From: Aedes albopictus
Taxonomy: Eukaryota > Arthropoda > Insecta > Diptera > Culicidae
Direction of reading: 5' to 3'
Assembly: GCF_035046485.1 (NCBI RefSeq)
Contig: NC_085137.1
Location: 480,618,252-480,682,251 of the forward strand
DNA: 64,000 nucleotides
Of the stretch, positions 49,001 through 60,668 are shown one piece after another. Each line of letters begins with the position of its first letter. Positions within the stretch are counted from its first letter, which is position 1. Made by a program: the position numbers and the translations under genes. Under the pieces are notes generated by a model. It had not been told where the DNA came from. It was given only the letters and a program-made list of their open reading frames with translations, and did no database searches.

Positions 49001-52000
49001 TCAAACCGCATAGCATAAAATTAAAGTTGCTATCGTATTTGGATTGCTTTGAATTTTTAAGTGAAAGAGATGTTTTTAAAATAGTGATCAAGTCAGTGAC
49101 AAGAGCTATCAAACTGATAATGTTGTACATTAACGTATTTAGTACGTGAAAACAACGTTTTAATAACATGTTTGAGCTCAAAGGTTATAACTATGTACTA
49201 CTGATGTTATACATATCATCTTCAATTGAAGCAAAACGATGACACAAATATCTTGTGTAACCAACGTTAAATTTACGTTATTTCAACTTGTAGTGAGGAT
49301 GATAACATTTTTCAGTAACTTGTTATTGCCAAACACAGTTATAACATGATTTCAACATAATATGTGTAAAAATACGATTATAGTACTATACTACAACGTC
49401 TTTTTTGAAGTTTATTCTCAAAGATGTTTTCTGTGTTACTTGGGGTGAGTGTTTAGACTTTAGAAGATATCATGGGGCTACAAAAGAGTTTGAGAAAAGT
49501 TTACGGACGTCTCGAAGGAGTTTTAGAGGGATTTCAGTGAATCTTAGGCGGCTCCTGGGGGTTTATTAGAAGTATCCGAAGATTTTAAGAGGTTTTCAGG
49601 ATGACTACAAGGCTTTTCAATAGCGTAGTTCAAAAACCCGTTTATGCACCACACCGCTTATTCGATTCTTAACCAGATTTTATGCCATCTCCAAAAATTT
49701 GAGCTAATTCGGTTGAAAAATGAGACTGCACAAGCCCTTCAAAGTTTGTATGGAAAAACGATATTTTTCATTCAATCAACGGTAGCATTTTCCTAAGTGT
49801 CCTTAAGGGCTAGTTGACCCCTGGTAATTCTAGGTCACATTCAAATCGGACGCTTTATTAATTTGTTATCGATTTCTATCCAACTGGAGAAACTTTTACA
49901 GTTATTCTTCAGCTTCTCAGCACGCAATATTGCTGCACATGGCGCCAAAGATAGCACACAGAAATCAAGGCTACTATGTTTCACTGCAAATTGCACTGAT
50001 GCCCATCGAATAGTTTCATCATCATGAGCAAAGATTTTCATTCTGGTTAAAAACCGGTAATTAATTAATAAGCCGTGCGAATTGAATGCGGTCTTCGGCA
50101 AAGTTGTAGCTGATAGAGCAGCCTAGGAGTATCCGGGGTTAACTAACCTTCTAGGATACTTGAGGGATAGCTATGGTTACTTGAATGAAAAACATCGTTT
50201 TCCCATTGTAATTCCCATACGAACTTTGAAGAGCTTGCACAGTCTCAATTTTCAACCAAATCAGCTCAAATTTTGGGAAGAGGCATAGAATCTGGTTACG
50301 AATCGAATAAGCGGTGTGGAGTAAAAACGAATGAATTTTGCATTTCAATTTTCAAAGAGATATACGGAAATCTAAGGGGGTTTCAGAAAGGTTTCAGACG
50401 ACTTTCAAGAGTTTTCAAGGCATTTCCGAGAAACTTGAGCGGGGTTGTATGAGTCTATGAGAGTACAAACCTTATTCGTGAAGCTATAAGAAATTACCAC
50501 TTATTTTTTTTAGATTTGATGATCTATACTCCAGGGAACTATTGGACACTAAACAGTCATTGGACTCACCACTTTACAAAACATTATTGTATGACGTTGG
50601 GAGAACATGGAATTTGTTCGTTCAAATGAACATTAGTTATATGTATTTGTAGATCTAATGCCCTATATCCAAGGGATTTCTTAGATAGTGTCACCATCAA
50701 GGGGTAGTCGCATGGAACATTGTGCCAAGATATGCCAAGCACACCTTCATACATGCTGTACGGCACCCCGAAGCACATAGACTCACAGTTTTTGCACTTG
50801 AATTTTGATGGAAAATCTAGGCATCAATGTGCAAATGGCCTGCAAAATCAAAATAAGCGGCTGGATGCCTTGATGGCTGCAAAGTACAATCAAAATCAAC
50901 ATTAGATACTCAGCAACGGCACCACAGTGGCACACCGAGGCTCACTGAGGCACACTTCGATGATTATTGGTACACTAAGAAAAGTAGGCACAAATGAAGG
51001 TGTGCTGAGCGACTAGCCCCTTGGTCACCATCCTCTCTACAACCTAAACTCGGCTTAAAAATCCCCCCCTTTCCCGTTAATTCTCCTGAAACCTTAATGG
51101 AAATTCAAGTGTAGTCTAAACAGTCCTGGACATCTACAATGCATGTAAACGTATATACGGCCCATCTTTGCTGAGTTTCCTATTTATATGGGACAGTTAT
51201 TCGATTTCAAGCTTTTTTGTCCACTATGGCACTGCGTGAGAGATTCCAATTGGCAGCTGCACTTACACTTTGTACAGCGGGGGTCCATTATGAGTTGCCG
51301 TTAGCCGATATCTAAGTTCCCGGGCATATGCTCAGAAAAGGGTCAGGTGTCAGCCACTCTCGGGGGGAAGAGCAACTGACGCAAAATTGCAAGTGCCGGG
51401 GCTGGGATCGAACCCAAGATCATCCACTTATGAAGTGAATGTGTGCCAAGATATGTGCCCATTACGCCACGGGCTTCGGCTATCAACAAATTTTGCTGAT
51501 ATTTCCTGCTAATTGCGTTCAGTAATGTGAATTGCTGTGTATCGATGAAATTGCTGTATGTTAACAAAAGGGCTTTGTTCTGTATATGCTTTTGGATAAT
51601 GCTGGATCGTCGTAACTCAGCTATACTACAGTATTGCACATCTCAGCTTAATCACTCAGGACTTGATGTACTAAACCAGCTGTCGCTCACCGCTACCAGA
51701 TTGTAGCCAACTCAACTGTCACAGCGAAAACAACTATCGTTTCAGTAGTTGGTTTCGTTAGACATGGACAAAAAACAAAAACTGATTTTCTTGGGTCTTA
51801 CGTACATTCTTAACTATCATAGGTTCCCAAACTTTTTCGGGAAGCGACCCCTCTAGCTATCAGGCGTATGATTAGCAAACCCACCTGCAAGGGCATACCC
51901 ACATTTTCCGTCAGGGAGGAGCGAGTACTCTGAGTAAATTTTATCCTATTTTTTATGACTAAACACAACAAGGTGAAAGCGAATATTAGTTGTTATCTCA

Positions 52001-52904
52001 ACTCATTCAGTATTTCCTCTGAAGTTCTTAATAGAAGTATTACTAGTACATATATACTTGTAGACCAGACATTTTCATGGAATTCCATTAAAAGCTTATT
52101 TAGAATTTGCTCAAATCGTCATCTGTAAACTTCACTATGGATCTCTTGTACAAATTTGAAGTACAAGCGGCTGAACGATTTTCCCTGTAAAACTTCCTGA
52201 TGAACCTTTCACATAATTTTCGACATTTCTTCCAGTAGAACACAAGGGGAACACCCTAAGATTTTTAGAAAATGGTCTTAGTACTTGCTTTTTCCGAAAT
52301 TTACTATCCAGTACTCTTCAAGAATTTCTTCATTTTGTTTTTCCGAAGGGTTATTCATAAAGTTATCACGATGTCTCAGAGATTTATATGTTTCTGAAGA
52401 TCTCAAGATCTTCCATAAATTATATAAAAGTCTCAAATATATTAAAAAGCCTTCAACATATTTTCACAATAAAAATATGTTGTTGTTCTTGTTGTTTGTT
52501 CACCTGGAAATTCTTTGTCATCGGGCATGAAAAAAAAACCATGTTTTGAGGGGTGACTCCAAACTGTTGATCGCAAGTGTTGTACATCTAATCAACGCTA
52601 ATGACTCTTACCTTATCAAACTAAACCTCTTTTTTTTTCCAACAAACAGTGCCACAAAAACTGGGACGAGTGCTACACCAAGCTGGACAAGAACCTGCTG
52701 CCGCAGGAATTCGGCGGTAAGACTCCCCGGGCGGAAATGCTCGACGGCTTCAAGAAGCGCTGCCAGAGGATGCGTGGCCGCATGCAGCTGGTCGACGAGA
52801 TGGAAATCGAAGTCAGCAAGGACTCCAAGTACTGGCAGGAAAATTCGGATGCCGAGCTGGAAAGTGGTGCGGTCGGAACTTTCCGTCAACTGACGGTGGA
52901 TTAG
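46068..52904 (+). CDS. CRAL-TRIO domain protein (alpha-tocopherol transfer protein-like), 331 aa
   Basis: Exons 46068-46808 (247 codons, ending R-V-F) and 52650-52904 (84 codons) are joined across a 5841-bp GT-AG intron, phase 0. The start is ATG 46068 (MCAEDSYLFAIPSVEKAP); the frame stays open 40 codons upstream but only from a GTG and through the predicted 5'UTR. Residues ~45-105 are the CRAL-TRIO N region (LRDWIAKHPHIKKCRTDAPF, LLRFLRGKKYS). The Sec14-like fold spans ~125-290 (TGYLFPLPERDAQGRALIFN, PLRIQEFHFVNTPAATLTIA, LLPQEFGG). The C-terminus is AVGTFRQLTVD. It keeps the family motifs best of the three. A cytosolic carrier role is inferred; the ligand is unknown. Its intron holds a 1.7-kb TIR element, a foldback and a SINE, which account for much of its size. 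Confidence 0.92.
47733..49444. mobile_element. CCC-ended TIR element in the intron, 2-bp TSD
   Basis: It begins CCCAAGTAACACA and ends TGTGTTACTTGGG. GT is on both sides (47731-47732 and 49445-49446). The 1.7-kb interior is rich in TTATAAC/AACATAAC words and non-coding. It resembles elements A and B (39616 and 59903) in its CCC ends, TSD length and composition. Confidence 0.7.
49631..50345. mobile_element. Foldback element in the intron, ~715 bp
   Basis: Arms of 200-240 bp pair: ACACCGCTTATTCGATTC at the left with GAATCGAATAAGCGGTGTGG at the right, and the inner TTTGAGCT/AGCTCAAA and CTTCAAAGTT/AACTTTGAAG pairs. The spacer is about 270 bp. No coding capacity; TSD not resolved. Confidence 0.7.
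51211..51477 (-). mobile_element. Diverged Feilai-like SINE in the intron
   Basis: Reversed, it matches the SINE at 3077-3510: CCGGGGCTGGGATCGAACCC (complement of the B-box side) and TTGTACAGCGGGGGTCCATT. It lacks part of the body and has a duplicated GTGCCAAGATATGTGCC-like patch in the tRNA region. Confidence 0.75.
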
Positions 52905-53062
52905 ATAGAGGACAGGGAGGCGGAGCTGAACGTGAGGGGGTGTTGTTTTTGTTACTGTATGTGTGCTTTTGATTGTGTGCATCACGAACTAAGGTACAAA
53001 CTGATTGACCTCTAACTGTTTTGACGGTGTTTTAGTGCAAATGAAAAGCTGTAATTTAGTTG

Positions 53063-53068
53063 AATAAA
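53063..53068 (+). terminator. Polyadenylation signal of the third CRAL-TRIO gene
   Basis: AATAAA 158 bp after the stop, followed by GT-rich TTTGTTTTATTTGTTG. The predicted mRNA ends near 53090. Confidence 0.7.
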
Positions 53069-53289
53069 ACATGAGCTAACTGTTTAACGGCTTTGTTTTA
53101 TTTGTTGAAGTTTCTGCACAATTATCCATTTTTCTAGACAAAAAATATAATGATAATCAATACAGCGAACTGTTTCTTTTCTGAACTTTTAAAGGTTTTC
53201 CTCGCAGTATTTTTCTAGGGGACTTAACATAAATATTGAACCCAAACGATTTGTTTTTTTTTAAGAAATCAGCTCTTTACCGTAATCTG

Positions 53290-54095
53290 CTTCATTCACA
53301 AGAAAGGCGACCATTTAGAATGTGGGAACTTTAGAGCGATCACTATTTTGAATGCTGCCTACAGAGTGCTACCCAAATCATCTCCGTCGTCTGTCACCTA
53401 AAACGGATGAGATCGTGGGAAGTTATCAAGTCGGCTTCATCGATGGCCGGTCAACAACGGACCAGATCTTCACCGTACGGCAAATCCTCCAGATATGCCG
53501 TGAATACCAGGTCCCAACGTAACACCTGTTCATCGACTTCAAAGCGGCATACGGCAGTATGACCGTACAGAGCTATGGAAAATCATGGACGAAAACGGCT
53601 TTCCTGGGAAGCTGACAAGACTGATTAAAGCAACGATGGACGGTGTGCAAAACTGCGTAAGAGTTTCGGGTGAACTATCTATCCAGTTCATTTCAATCTC
53701 GCCGGGGATTTTGACAAGGTGACAGACTCTCATGTCTACTCATCAACATCACTCAGGAAGGTGTAATGCGACGAGCTGGACTCAACAGCCAGGGTACGGT
53801 CAATTTGTGTGCTTTGCGGACGACATGGACATTATCGCCAGAACATTTGAAACGGTTCCGCCTGAAACGCGAAGCAGCAAAGGTCGGACGGTTGGTGAAT
53901 GCGCCCAAAACAAACTACATGTGCTGGCAGGCGGAACCGCACACGACCGGATCCGTCTAGGTAGTAATGTGACGGTATACGGGAATACCTTCGAGATGGT
54001 GGAGGAATTCGTCTAAGTCGGATCCTTACTGACGGCTGCCAATAATGCTAGCCGTGAAATTCGAAGGCACATCATCAGTGGCAAACGTGCTATGG
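53290..54095 (+). pseudogene. RTE reverse transcriptase fragment, decayed
   Basis: Frames switch several times. ICFIHKKGDHLECGNFRAIT is followed by LWKIMDENGFPGKLTRLIKA, the catalytic CFADDMDIIART, KVGRLVNAPKTNYM and SNVTVYGNTFEMVEEFV. At least one stop lies in the second RT block (after PSSVT). It resembles the RTE at 1-2270 (PIYKKGDKLDCGNYRAIT there). Confidence 0.8.
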
Positions 54096-54099
54096 ACTT

Positions 54100-54980
54100 C
54101 ACTTTTCAAAAAATGTCCAATTAGCTGTAACTTTTTGAAAAGCGCATCAAATATTCTCAAATTTTCACTGTAAGTTGATTAACTATTTGTGTGTCAGTGA
54201 GCAGGATTTGGAAGGGATCGGGCTGTTCTGCACGAAGTTGTGGGCATTTTGGAAGAAGGTAGAATTATCCGATGGCCAACTTTGAGCTGTTATATCTCCG
54301 TATTCAGTAAACCGGGTGCAATGGAATTTTGTCCATTTATGACTTATATAATGGGCTCTGAAAAGCGTTTGACTTAACTTGAAATTATTAACGAGAGAAA
54401 AAGTTATAGCGATTTCATAAATTTTATGATTTTTTAGTAAATGAGTCTATTTTTAATATGCATCCCATTACCTTTTCAATGAATTGCCGCCTATGTTGTT
54501 ACTTTCTCTCAAAACATATCTGTATTCAAGACAATAAGAGGGAATTTAAATGAACTATAATTAGTATCTTGAATTTTGAAACGATGTTGAAATTTAAGAA
54601 AATTTGGTGTTTTATTAGAAAAATAATCTAATCGTTATAATTTTCTTCCGTGTGAAGAATTTTAAGTTATGTCAAAAGCTTTTCAGAGCTCATTATATAA
54701 GTCATAAATGGGCAGAGTTTCATTGCATTCGGTTCATTGAATCCGGAGATATAGCAGCTCAATGTTGGCTATCGGATAATTGTGGCTTTTTTTAGAATCT
54801 TTATAGCTTAGTGCAGAATAGTTCGATCTTTTTCAAATTTTGTCCACTGATGCACAATGAGTTAATCAACTTACAGTGAAAATTTGAGAATATTTGATGC
54901 ACTTTACGAAAAGTTACAGCTTTTTGAAATTTTTTTGAGAAGGGAAAATTTTGCCTGTCCCGATAATTTTGTCTATCCCC
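54100..54980. mobile_element. Foldback element inside the RTE relic, ~0.9 kb
   Basis: The arms pair almost to the centre near 54540: AGCTGTAAC at 54124 with GTTACAGCT at 54913, CATCAAATATTCTCAAATTT with its complement at 54880s, and ATTTATGACTTATATAATGG with its complement near 54690. No ORF. The exact ends and TSD are uncertain by about 20 bp. Confidence 0.7.
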
Positions 54981-55069
54981 TGTACAAGACGCTGATAAGA
55001 CCAGGGGTCTTCTAGGGACAAGATGCATAGACCATGCTCGAGAAAGACCTGCAAACACTCGGAGTATAC

Positions 55070-58000
55070 CATTGGCGTAGCTAGGGGGGGTTCCAGGGGT
55101 GCCAGGCACCCCCTAGAACAAATTTGGCACCCCCTAGAATTTACATTCCTTGACACTTGACAGGTGACTGTCAGTGTGATTTAAAACTTTACACAACAAT
55201 TACAAGCTTTTATTAATGGAACATTTAAACAAAACTAAAGCACTTCCGAAATTACTTATGTACATTTTTACGTTTTGGATATTGGTAAGAACAATCAACA
55301 GACTTCTCCATGGATTCCTCCTAAAATACATCTATCTATTAATACAGTAATTTTTTAGGCTTCTTTTATGGATTCTTCCCGATATTTCTTGAATAAACTT
55401 CCGTTAGGATTCTCCAGGCAGTCTTGATGGGGTTTCACATACACGAAATTTCTGCAGAGATTGATCCAGCAATTTCTCTTAGAATTTCTTTGGAAATTCT
55501 TACTATGATACTTCTCGGAATTCTTCTAGGGATTTCTCTAAAAAATTCTATTGGAATTCCTTCAGGAGTTTCTGGTGCGATTATTCAAGACAATCTTCCT
55601 GGGATCCTTTCAGAAGTTCCGACGGTGATTCTTTCAGGAATTCCTTTAGAGATTTTGTTCAGAGATTCTTTCAGAAATTTCTCATGGCATTCCTCCAGGA
55701 ATTCTCTAAGAACTCCTCCAAAGATTCTCACTGTAATACCTTCAGGAATTCTACTAAAGAAGTTCTTCCGGAAAATCTCCCAGGGATTTTTTCTAAAAAT
55801 CTTTTCGGTGATTCTTCCAGTGATTTCTTCAAGGGTTTTTCCAGAAATTCCACAGGGGATTTCTCCAAGAACTTCTATTGACTTTTGTCCATAAATTCCA
55901 GCTGGAATTCTTCAAGCAATTCCCATTAAGACTCCTTCAGAAATACTTCTAGGAATTTCTCCTGGCATACTTACTTGCTGCAATACTTTCGGGAAATCTT
56001 CCTGGGATTTCTCCAGAAAATCTTCCTGCGATTCCATCAGGGGTTCCTCCTTTTACTTCTACCGATCCTTTCAAGGATAACTGTAGATATTCCTCAACGA
56101 ATTTGTTAGAGGAACTTCTCTTAGGATACCTCCGGTATTCCTGTTTCTAGGACTTCTCACAAAAATACTTCTATGATACCTCCCGGAATTCTAGGAATAT
56201 TCCTCCAGATATTTCAGCTGGGATTCCCCAAGCAATTTGCAAAACTAACTGTGGTACTTCAGAAATTATGCTACGGATTCTTCTAGTGCTTTCCCCTGGC
56301 TTTTTTTACTGGGATCTTTCCAGGCAACCTCCCTAGAATTCTTTCAGAAATTCCTTTGGTTGTTCTACCAGGGATTTCTCCAAGGACTCATCCAGGAATT
56401 CCTTCAGAGATTTTATCCAAAGATTCCACCAGAAATTCATCATGGATTTCCTGCAGAAACTACTTTTGGCCTTCCTCCAAGAATACTTCAAACTCCTCCT
56501 GCGATTCTTCCAGCAATTCCTCCAAAAATTTTTACAATTATACGTTAAGAAATTCTTCTAGTGATTCCTATACGAATCAAATTCATCCGGGAAATCTTCC
56601 TGAGATTCCTTCAGAAATTCCTCCTGCGATTCCTTCAGGGCTTTCTCTATAGATTCTTCTAGAATATCTCTACCGGTCTTTGCAGGGACTTCTCTAGGTA
56701 TTCCAAGTATTTTTTCTTTGGATTCCCCCAGACATTCCTGATGGGGTTTCTCTAGAATTTCATGTATAGCTTCCTCCAGCAATTCCTCCTAGGATTTCTG
56801 CTGAGATTTATACAATGATATAATCCAGAATGCTTCTTAGAATACCTCCTGAGACTTTTCCTTTGATATCTTCAGAAGCTCTCCAGTGATTCCTCCAAAA
56901 TTTTTTATCCAAGGAATTTTATCCAAGGATTCTCTCATAAATTTCTCATGAAATTCCTCTTGGTACTCCTCTTGGCCTTCCTCCAGGAATTTCAGCTGGA
57001 TTTCTCAAGCTATTCCTGCTGTGGTTCTTCCAGCAATTCCTTCTAGGACTCATGCAGAAACTCTTCTGGAATTCTTCTAAGAATTTCTCCAGGGATTACT
57101 TCAAAAACTTGCTGGGATTATTCAAGACAATCTTCCTAAGAGCCTTGCAAAAATACCTTCAATGTTTCCTCCTGAAAATCCTAAAGGATTTTTTTTATAT
57201 ACTAGACACATCCAGAAATTCCTCTAGAATTGTTATTCATTAATTTCTCTAGAAATTAATCATGGTATTACTCCAGGAACTCCTCTTAGCCCTCTTCAAG
57301 GAATTCCAGTTGAATCCCAATTGAAATCTCTAGAGGAATCCCTAAACGAATTTCGAGAATATTTGGAATTACCAGAGAAATCCTAGGAAGTTTTACTAGG
57401 GAAACCTGTAGTGAAATCCTATAGGAATGTCCGGGGAAAACTTGTAATTAATTAGAAGGCAAAGAATGTTGCTAATTGATAAATTGAGATGTGAATTTCT
57501 GAAAAAAAAAATTCTGGTGGGATTCAAACCCACGACTCCGCATTCGCTAGACCGCAGAATAGCTTTGAGGGTTCCTTCGGCATAGTTGTTTTTTTTTTGT
57601 TAAAAAAATCTGCGGTACTTTCTTTGGAATTTTATCAGAAATTTCTTAGGATTTTCTGTCCTATAATTTCAATGGGTATTTCTCTGAAATTTTTTCAGTA
57701 TTTTCTTTCTCAGTTATTTTGAAAATTTCTCAGGCAATTTTATCGTATTTTTTGTAATTCTTTATGATTGAATTGTATTTATATTTATTGCTTCCGAAAA
57801 TTGCTGAACTGAAAATTCAGACATCCTCAACTCGACTTACTCAAAGAAAATTCTATGAAATTCACGAAAAACTTCCTGACAAATTCCCAAAGAAATTGCC
57901 GGAAAAATGCCATTAAAATTACCTTAAAACTCTCAAAGTTACCAAAGAATTCATATAAGAATAAACAAAGAAATTCCTGAAGATAATAATATATTCTATA

Positions 58001-59809
58001 AAAATTTCTACAAACATTCACAAAAAAAAAACAAAGCAATTCTAAAACAAAATTCCGAAATCATCAAAAGAATTTGTTAAGAAAATTTAGAAAGAATTTT
58101 AAAAGTAATTGCCGTTGAATCACCGTGACAGAATTTTTAAAGTACCGCCAAATATGTTTTTCAAATAATTTCCCGAAGGAAATCTATTAATCAATTTCCA
58201 AAGGAATTACCGAAGAAGCTCCCAAAGTACTAATCGAAGTTTCCACAAAATTTCCAAAGGAATTGCTGATAATGTTACCAAATAAATTTTCAATGCAATA
58301 TCGGAATCGCCGAAGGTATTCCGAAATAATCTACTGCCGGAATTCCTTGCATAAATAATGAATAAATCTAGAAGCAATTGTCTAAAGAATTTTTATTAAA
58401 ATTATAGAAGCGATTTATGAAAGAATTTCCGAAGGAGTTTTCGAAGGAATACCGAATAGCATAGATAATAATAGTCCAAAAAAATTGACGAAAATTAAAA
58501 AAAAAGTAGAATGGCAGCATCCATTCATTACGTAACGCTAAAATCGGCATTTTCGACCCCCCTCACCCCTCCGTAACGCTTTTTTGTATGAAACCCCGAA
58601 TTTTTTTGTATGGACCGTAACGCTCGACGATACTCCCCCTCCTCCCCCTAGAGCGTTACGTAATTTGTGGATGGCGCCAATGACTTGCCGAAGTCATTTC
58701 CAAAAAATGTGAGGAAGTTTTTAGAGTTATTGTCGAATGAATTACCAAAGGCTTCATTAAAGGAATCCTCAAAGCAATTGCCTGAAGAGTAATTGGAGAA
58801 TTTTAAAAAGCAAATATCAATAGTATTGCTAAAATTAACAAAACAATGCTTGAAATACTACTAAAAAATTGGCGAAGGAAATCCCCAGAAAACATTTTAA
58901 AGGATTTGCTAATGAAATAAAAAGCCAAATAAACTCCTAAAGGAATCGCCGAAGAAATTTCCCTATGAAAATTTCAAAGGATGCGTGAAAGGTGTTTAGT
59001 ATCAAAGTCCAAGCTAATTACCTAATAAATTCTTAAATAAATTGCCGATAGGGATCCAAAGATATTACCGAAGAAATTTGCCAAATCCAATGTAATTAAT
59101 GAGAGAAATAAATTGCTAAACAATTTCCAAATAATTTGCCGGGAATATTCCCTGAAGAACTACCGAAACAATGTTTGCCGAAAGCACAAATTCATTGTAT
59201 CATACACGATTATCCAAAATGTACGAAGTTGAAATTTTGACTTATTACTACAACGTTGGTTTTAAGTAAGTCAAAATTTTAGCTTCATATAGCTTAATCG
59301 GAATTTGGTGCGAGCATCAGACTCCCGAAGAAAAAAATCGAAGTTCGCTCGCACCAAATTCCGGGCTTCAACTGGATTGATAATATGTTCGTGAAGCTTT
59401 AGAACGGAACTAAGGATAATCGAGTCCAAATTTTGTATGTGAAAACGTATTCTCACGGACCTGATTGTTTTCAATCTATAAAACAAAGGGGTTGTTGCTC
59501 AAACTGAAAATACAAATTCCATTTATTATACGCAATCAAGTTATCAAGTTTTCAAACCTCACATGGCGGGGAAAGTGTTTAATCAGTACAACGGTTCGGA
59601 TTTTAAAAAACAAAATGTTCTTTAAAATATGTATAGCGCGTTTAAATTTGCGGACTGATTTTTCCCGCGACGTAATATATCATTATACTAAGAAATTGAG
59701 GGTGGATCGGTATTTCCTTTTACACAAAATAAAAAAAAAACAAACTGGAAGCCACTTAAACTGGCACCCCCTAGGCACCCCCTAGGAAAAAATCCTAGAT
59801 ACGCCAATG
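55070..59809. mobile_element. Complete 4.7-kb hAT-like element, 8-bp TSD, body of short repeats
   Basis: The ends are CATTGGCGTAGCTAGG and, reversed, CCTAGATACGCCAATG. GAGTATAC is duplicated at 55062-55069 and 59810-59817. An 8-bp TSD and CA..TG ends fit hAT. The body has four parts: GGCACCCCC-rich subtermini; CTCCAGGAATTC-type repeats (55.3-57.4 kb); a tRNA-like core (57.44-57.59 kb); and AAATTCCGAAGGAATTGCC-type repeats in the opposite sense (57.8-59.15 kb), followed by 600 bp of unique AT-rich DNA. No transposase domain was recognised, so it is non-autonomous. Confidence 0.85.
57440..57590 (-). repeat. tRNA-like core of the hAT-like element
   Basis: Reversed, it reads GCGGTCTAGCGAATGCGGAG, then GTGGGTTTGAATCCCACCAG (B box). 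It is collinear with 14060-14222 and 41455-41600. It sits where the surrounding short repeats change orientation. Confidence 0.6.
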
Positions 59810-59902
59810 GAGTATACGAGTGACGCGTGTTAAGGACGATCTTCGGCGGTGTGCAGGAGAATGGTGTGTGACGGAGAAGGATGAACCACGATCTCGCTAC
59901 AC

Positions 59903-60376
59903 CCCGAGCAGAGGGGAATAACTTCCAAATACCATGCAAAGAGCAACCTGTGCTCTAATACCTAAAATTGTAATTGCTATATTATTCTACGAAATTTTAT
60001 GAGAACATCATAATAACAAATGGAGGTATTTGAGCAGAGTTTGATATTGTGTGGTATTTGTTTATTTAGCAGTGAAAATGACCGAAGAACAAGTTTTGCT
60101 ATAACATCTTAGAGCTATCTAAAAAGGTTCAATTTAAAATCAAGAAATGTTCAATACCTTTTAAATAACAAAAACTGGACTTGAAATTTTAGGTATGCAT
60201 TCATTATCGAAATAACAAGACTTGTTATTTTCTAAGTGTTCCTTATACTAAATTATGGTATTCGTTTTTGTTATTTTGCCTCTTATTAGAGACTAATGAA
60301 GGGCATATCGAGATTTAATGGTATTTAAGAGTAATACCATGATATGTTATTCAGTTGTTATTCTTGTCTGCTCGGG
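59903..60376. mobile_element. CCC-ended TIR element B, 474 bp, 2-bp TSD
   Basis: It begins CCCGAGCAGAGGGGAATAAC and ends GTTATTCTTGTCTGCTCGGG. AC is on both sides (59901-59902 and 60377-60378). It interrupts the RTE frame; removing it rebuilds L-A-T-L-Y-G-E-P, which confirms the boundaries. The interior is rich in AATAACA/TTGTTATT. Confidence 0.85.
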
Positions 60377-60640
60377 ACTCTACGGCGAACCCAGCATTCA
60401 GAAGGTGGCCAAAGCCGGAAGGATACGGTGGGCAGGACATGTTGCAAGAATGCCGGACAACAACCCTGCAAAGTTGGTGTTCGTGACTTATCCGTTTGGT
60501 ATAAAAAAGGCGTGGAGCGCAAAGAGCACGATGGTCACGTGTCTTGGCGAGCGTTGGGCGTGACCGACGATGGAGAGTGGCAGTCATGAACCGTGTATTA
60601 TGGAGAAATATTGTTGATTCAGTTTTTTCTTCAATTTGAT
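60377..60640 (+). pseudogene. C-terminal end of the RTE polyprotein
   Basis: GEPSIQKVAKAGRIRWAGHV and ARMPDNNPAKLVF, then after a frameshift KKGVERKEHDGHVSWRALGV, and finally a WRNIVDSV end. These are typical last residues of RTE RT proteins. Several frames are needed, so it is dead. Confidence 0.8.
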
Positions 60641-60668
60641 GTAATACTGAATAAATGGAAATGAAATG

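Larger units (their letters stand above)
46809..52649 (+). other. 5.8-kb intron of the third CRAL-TRIO gene
   Basis: The donor is TTC|GTGAGT and the acceptor is AACAAACAG|TGC after a T-rich tract. Contents in order: 46900-47120 unexplained sequence rich in GTCACAG words; 47150-47730 and 49450-49620 degenerate GGGTTTCAG-type repeats; a TIR element (47733-49444); a foldback (49631-50345); 50346-51210 unremarkable; a SINE (51211-51477); then AT-rich DNA with nothing recognised. Confidence 0.75.
53280..60668 (+). mobile_element. RTE-like retrotransposon relic split by three insertions
   Basis: RT and C-terminal pieces of one element, in order and in one orientation, lie at about 53280-54095, 54981-55069, 59810-59902 and 60377-60668. 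The joins are clean: GAGTATAC is duplicated around the 4.7-kb insert, and LAT-LYGEP is rebuilt across the 474-bp insert. The 3' end is followed by GAAATGAAATGAAAT, a short-repeat tail. The 5' half (endonuclease) is absent. Confidence 0.8.
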
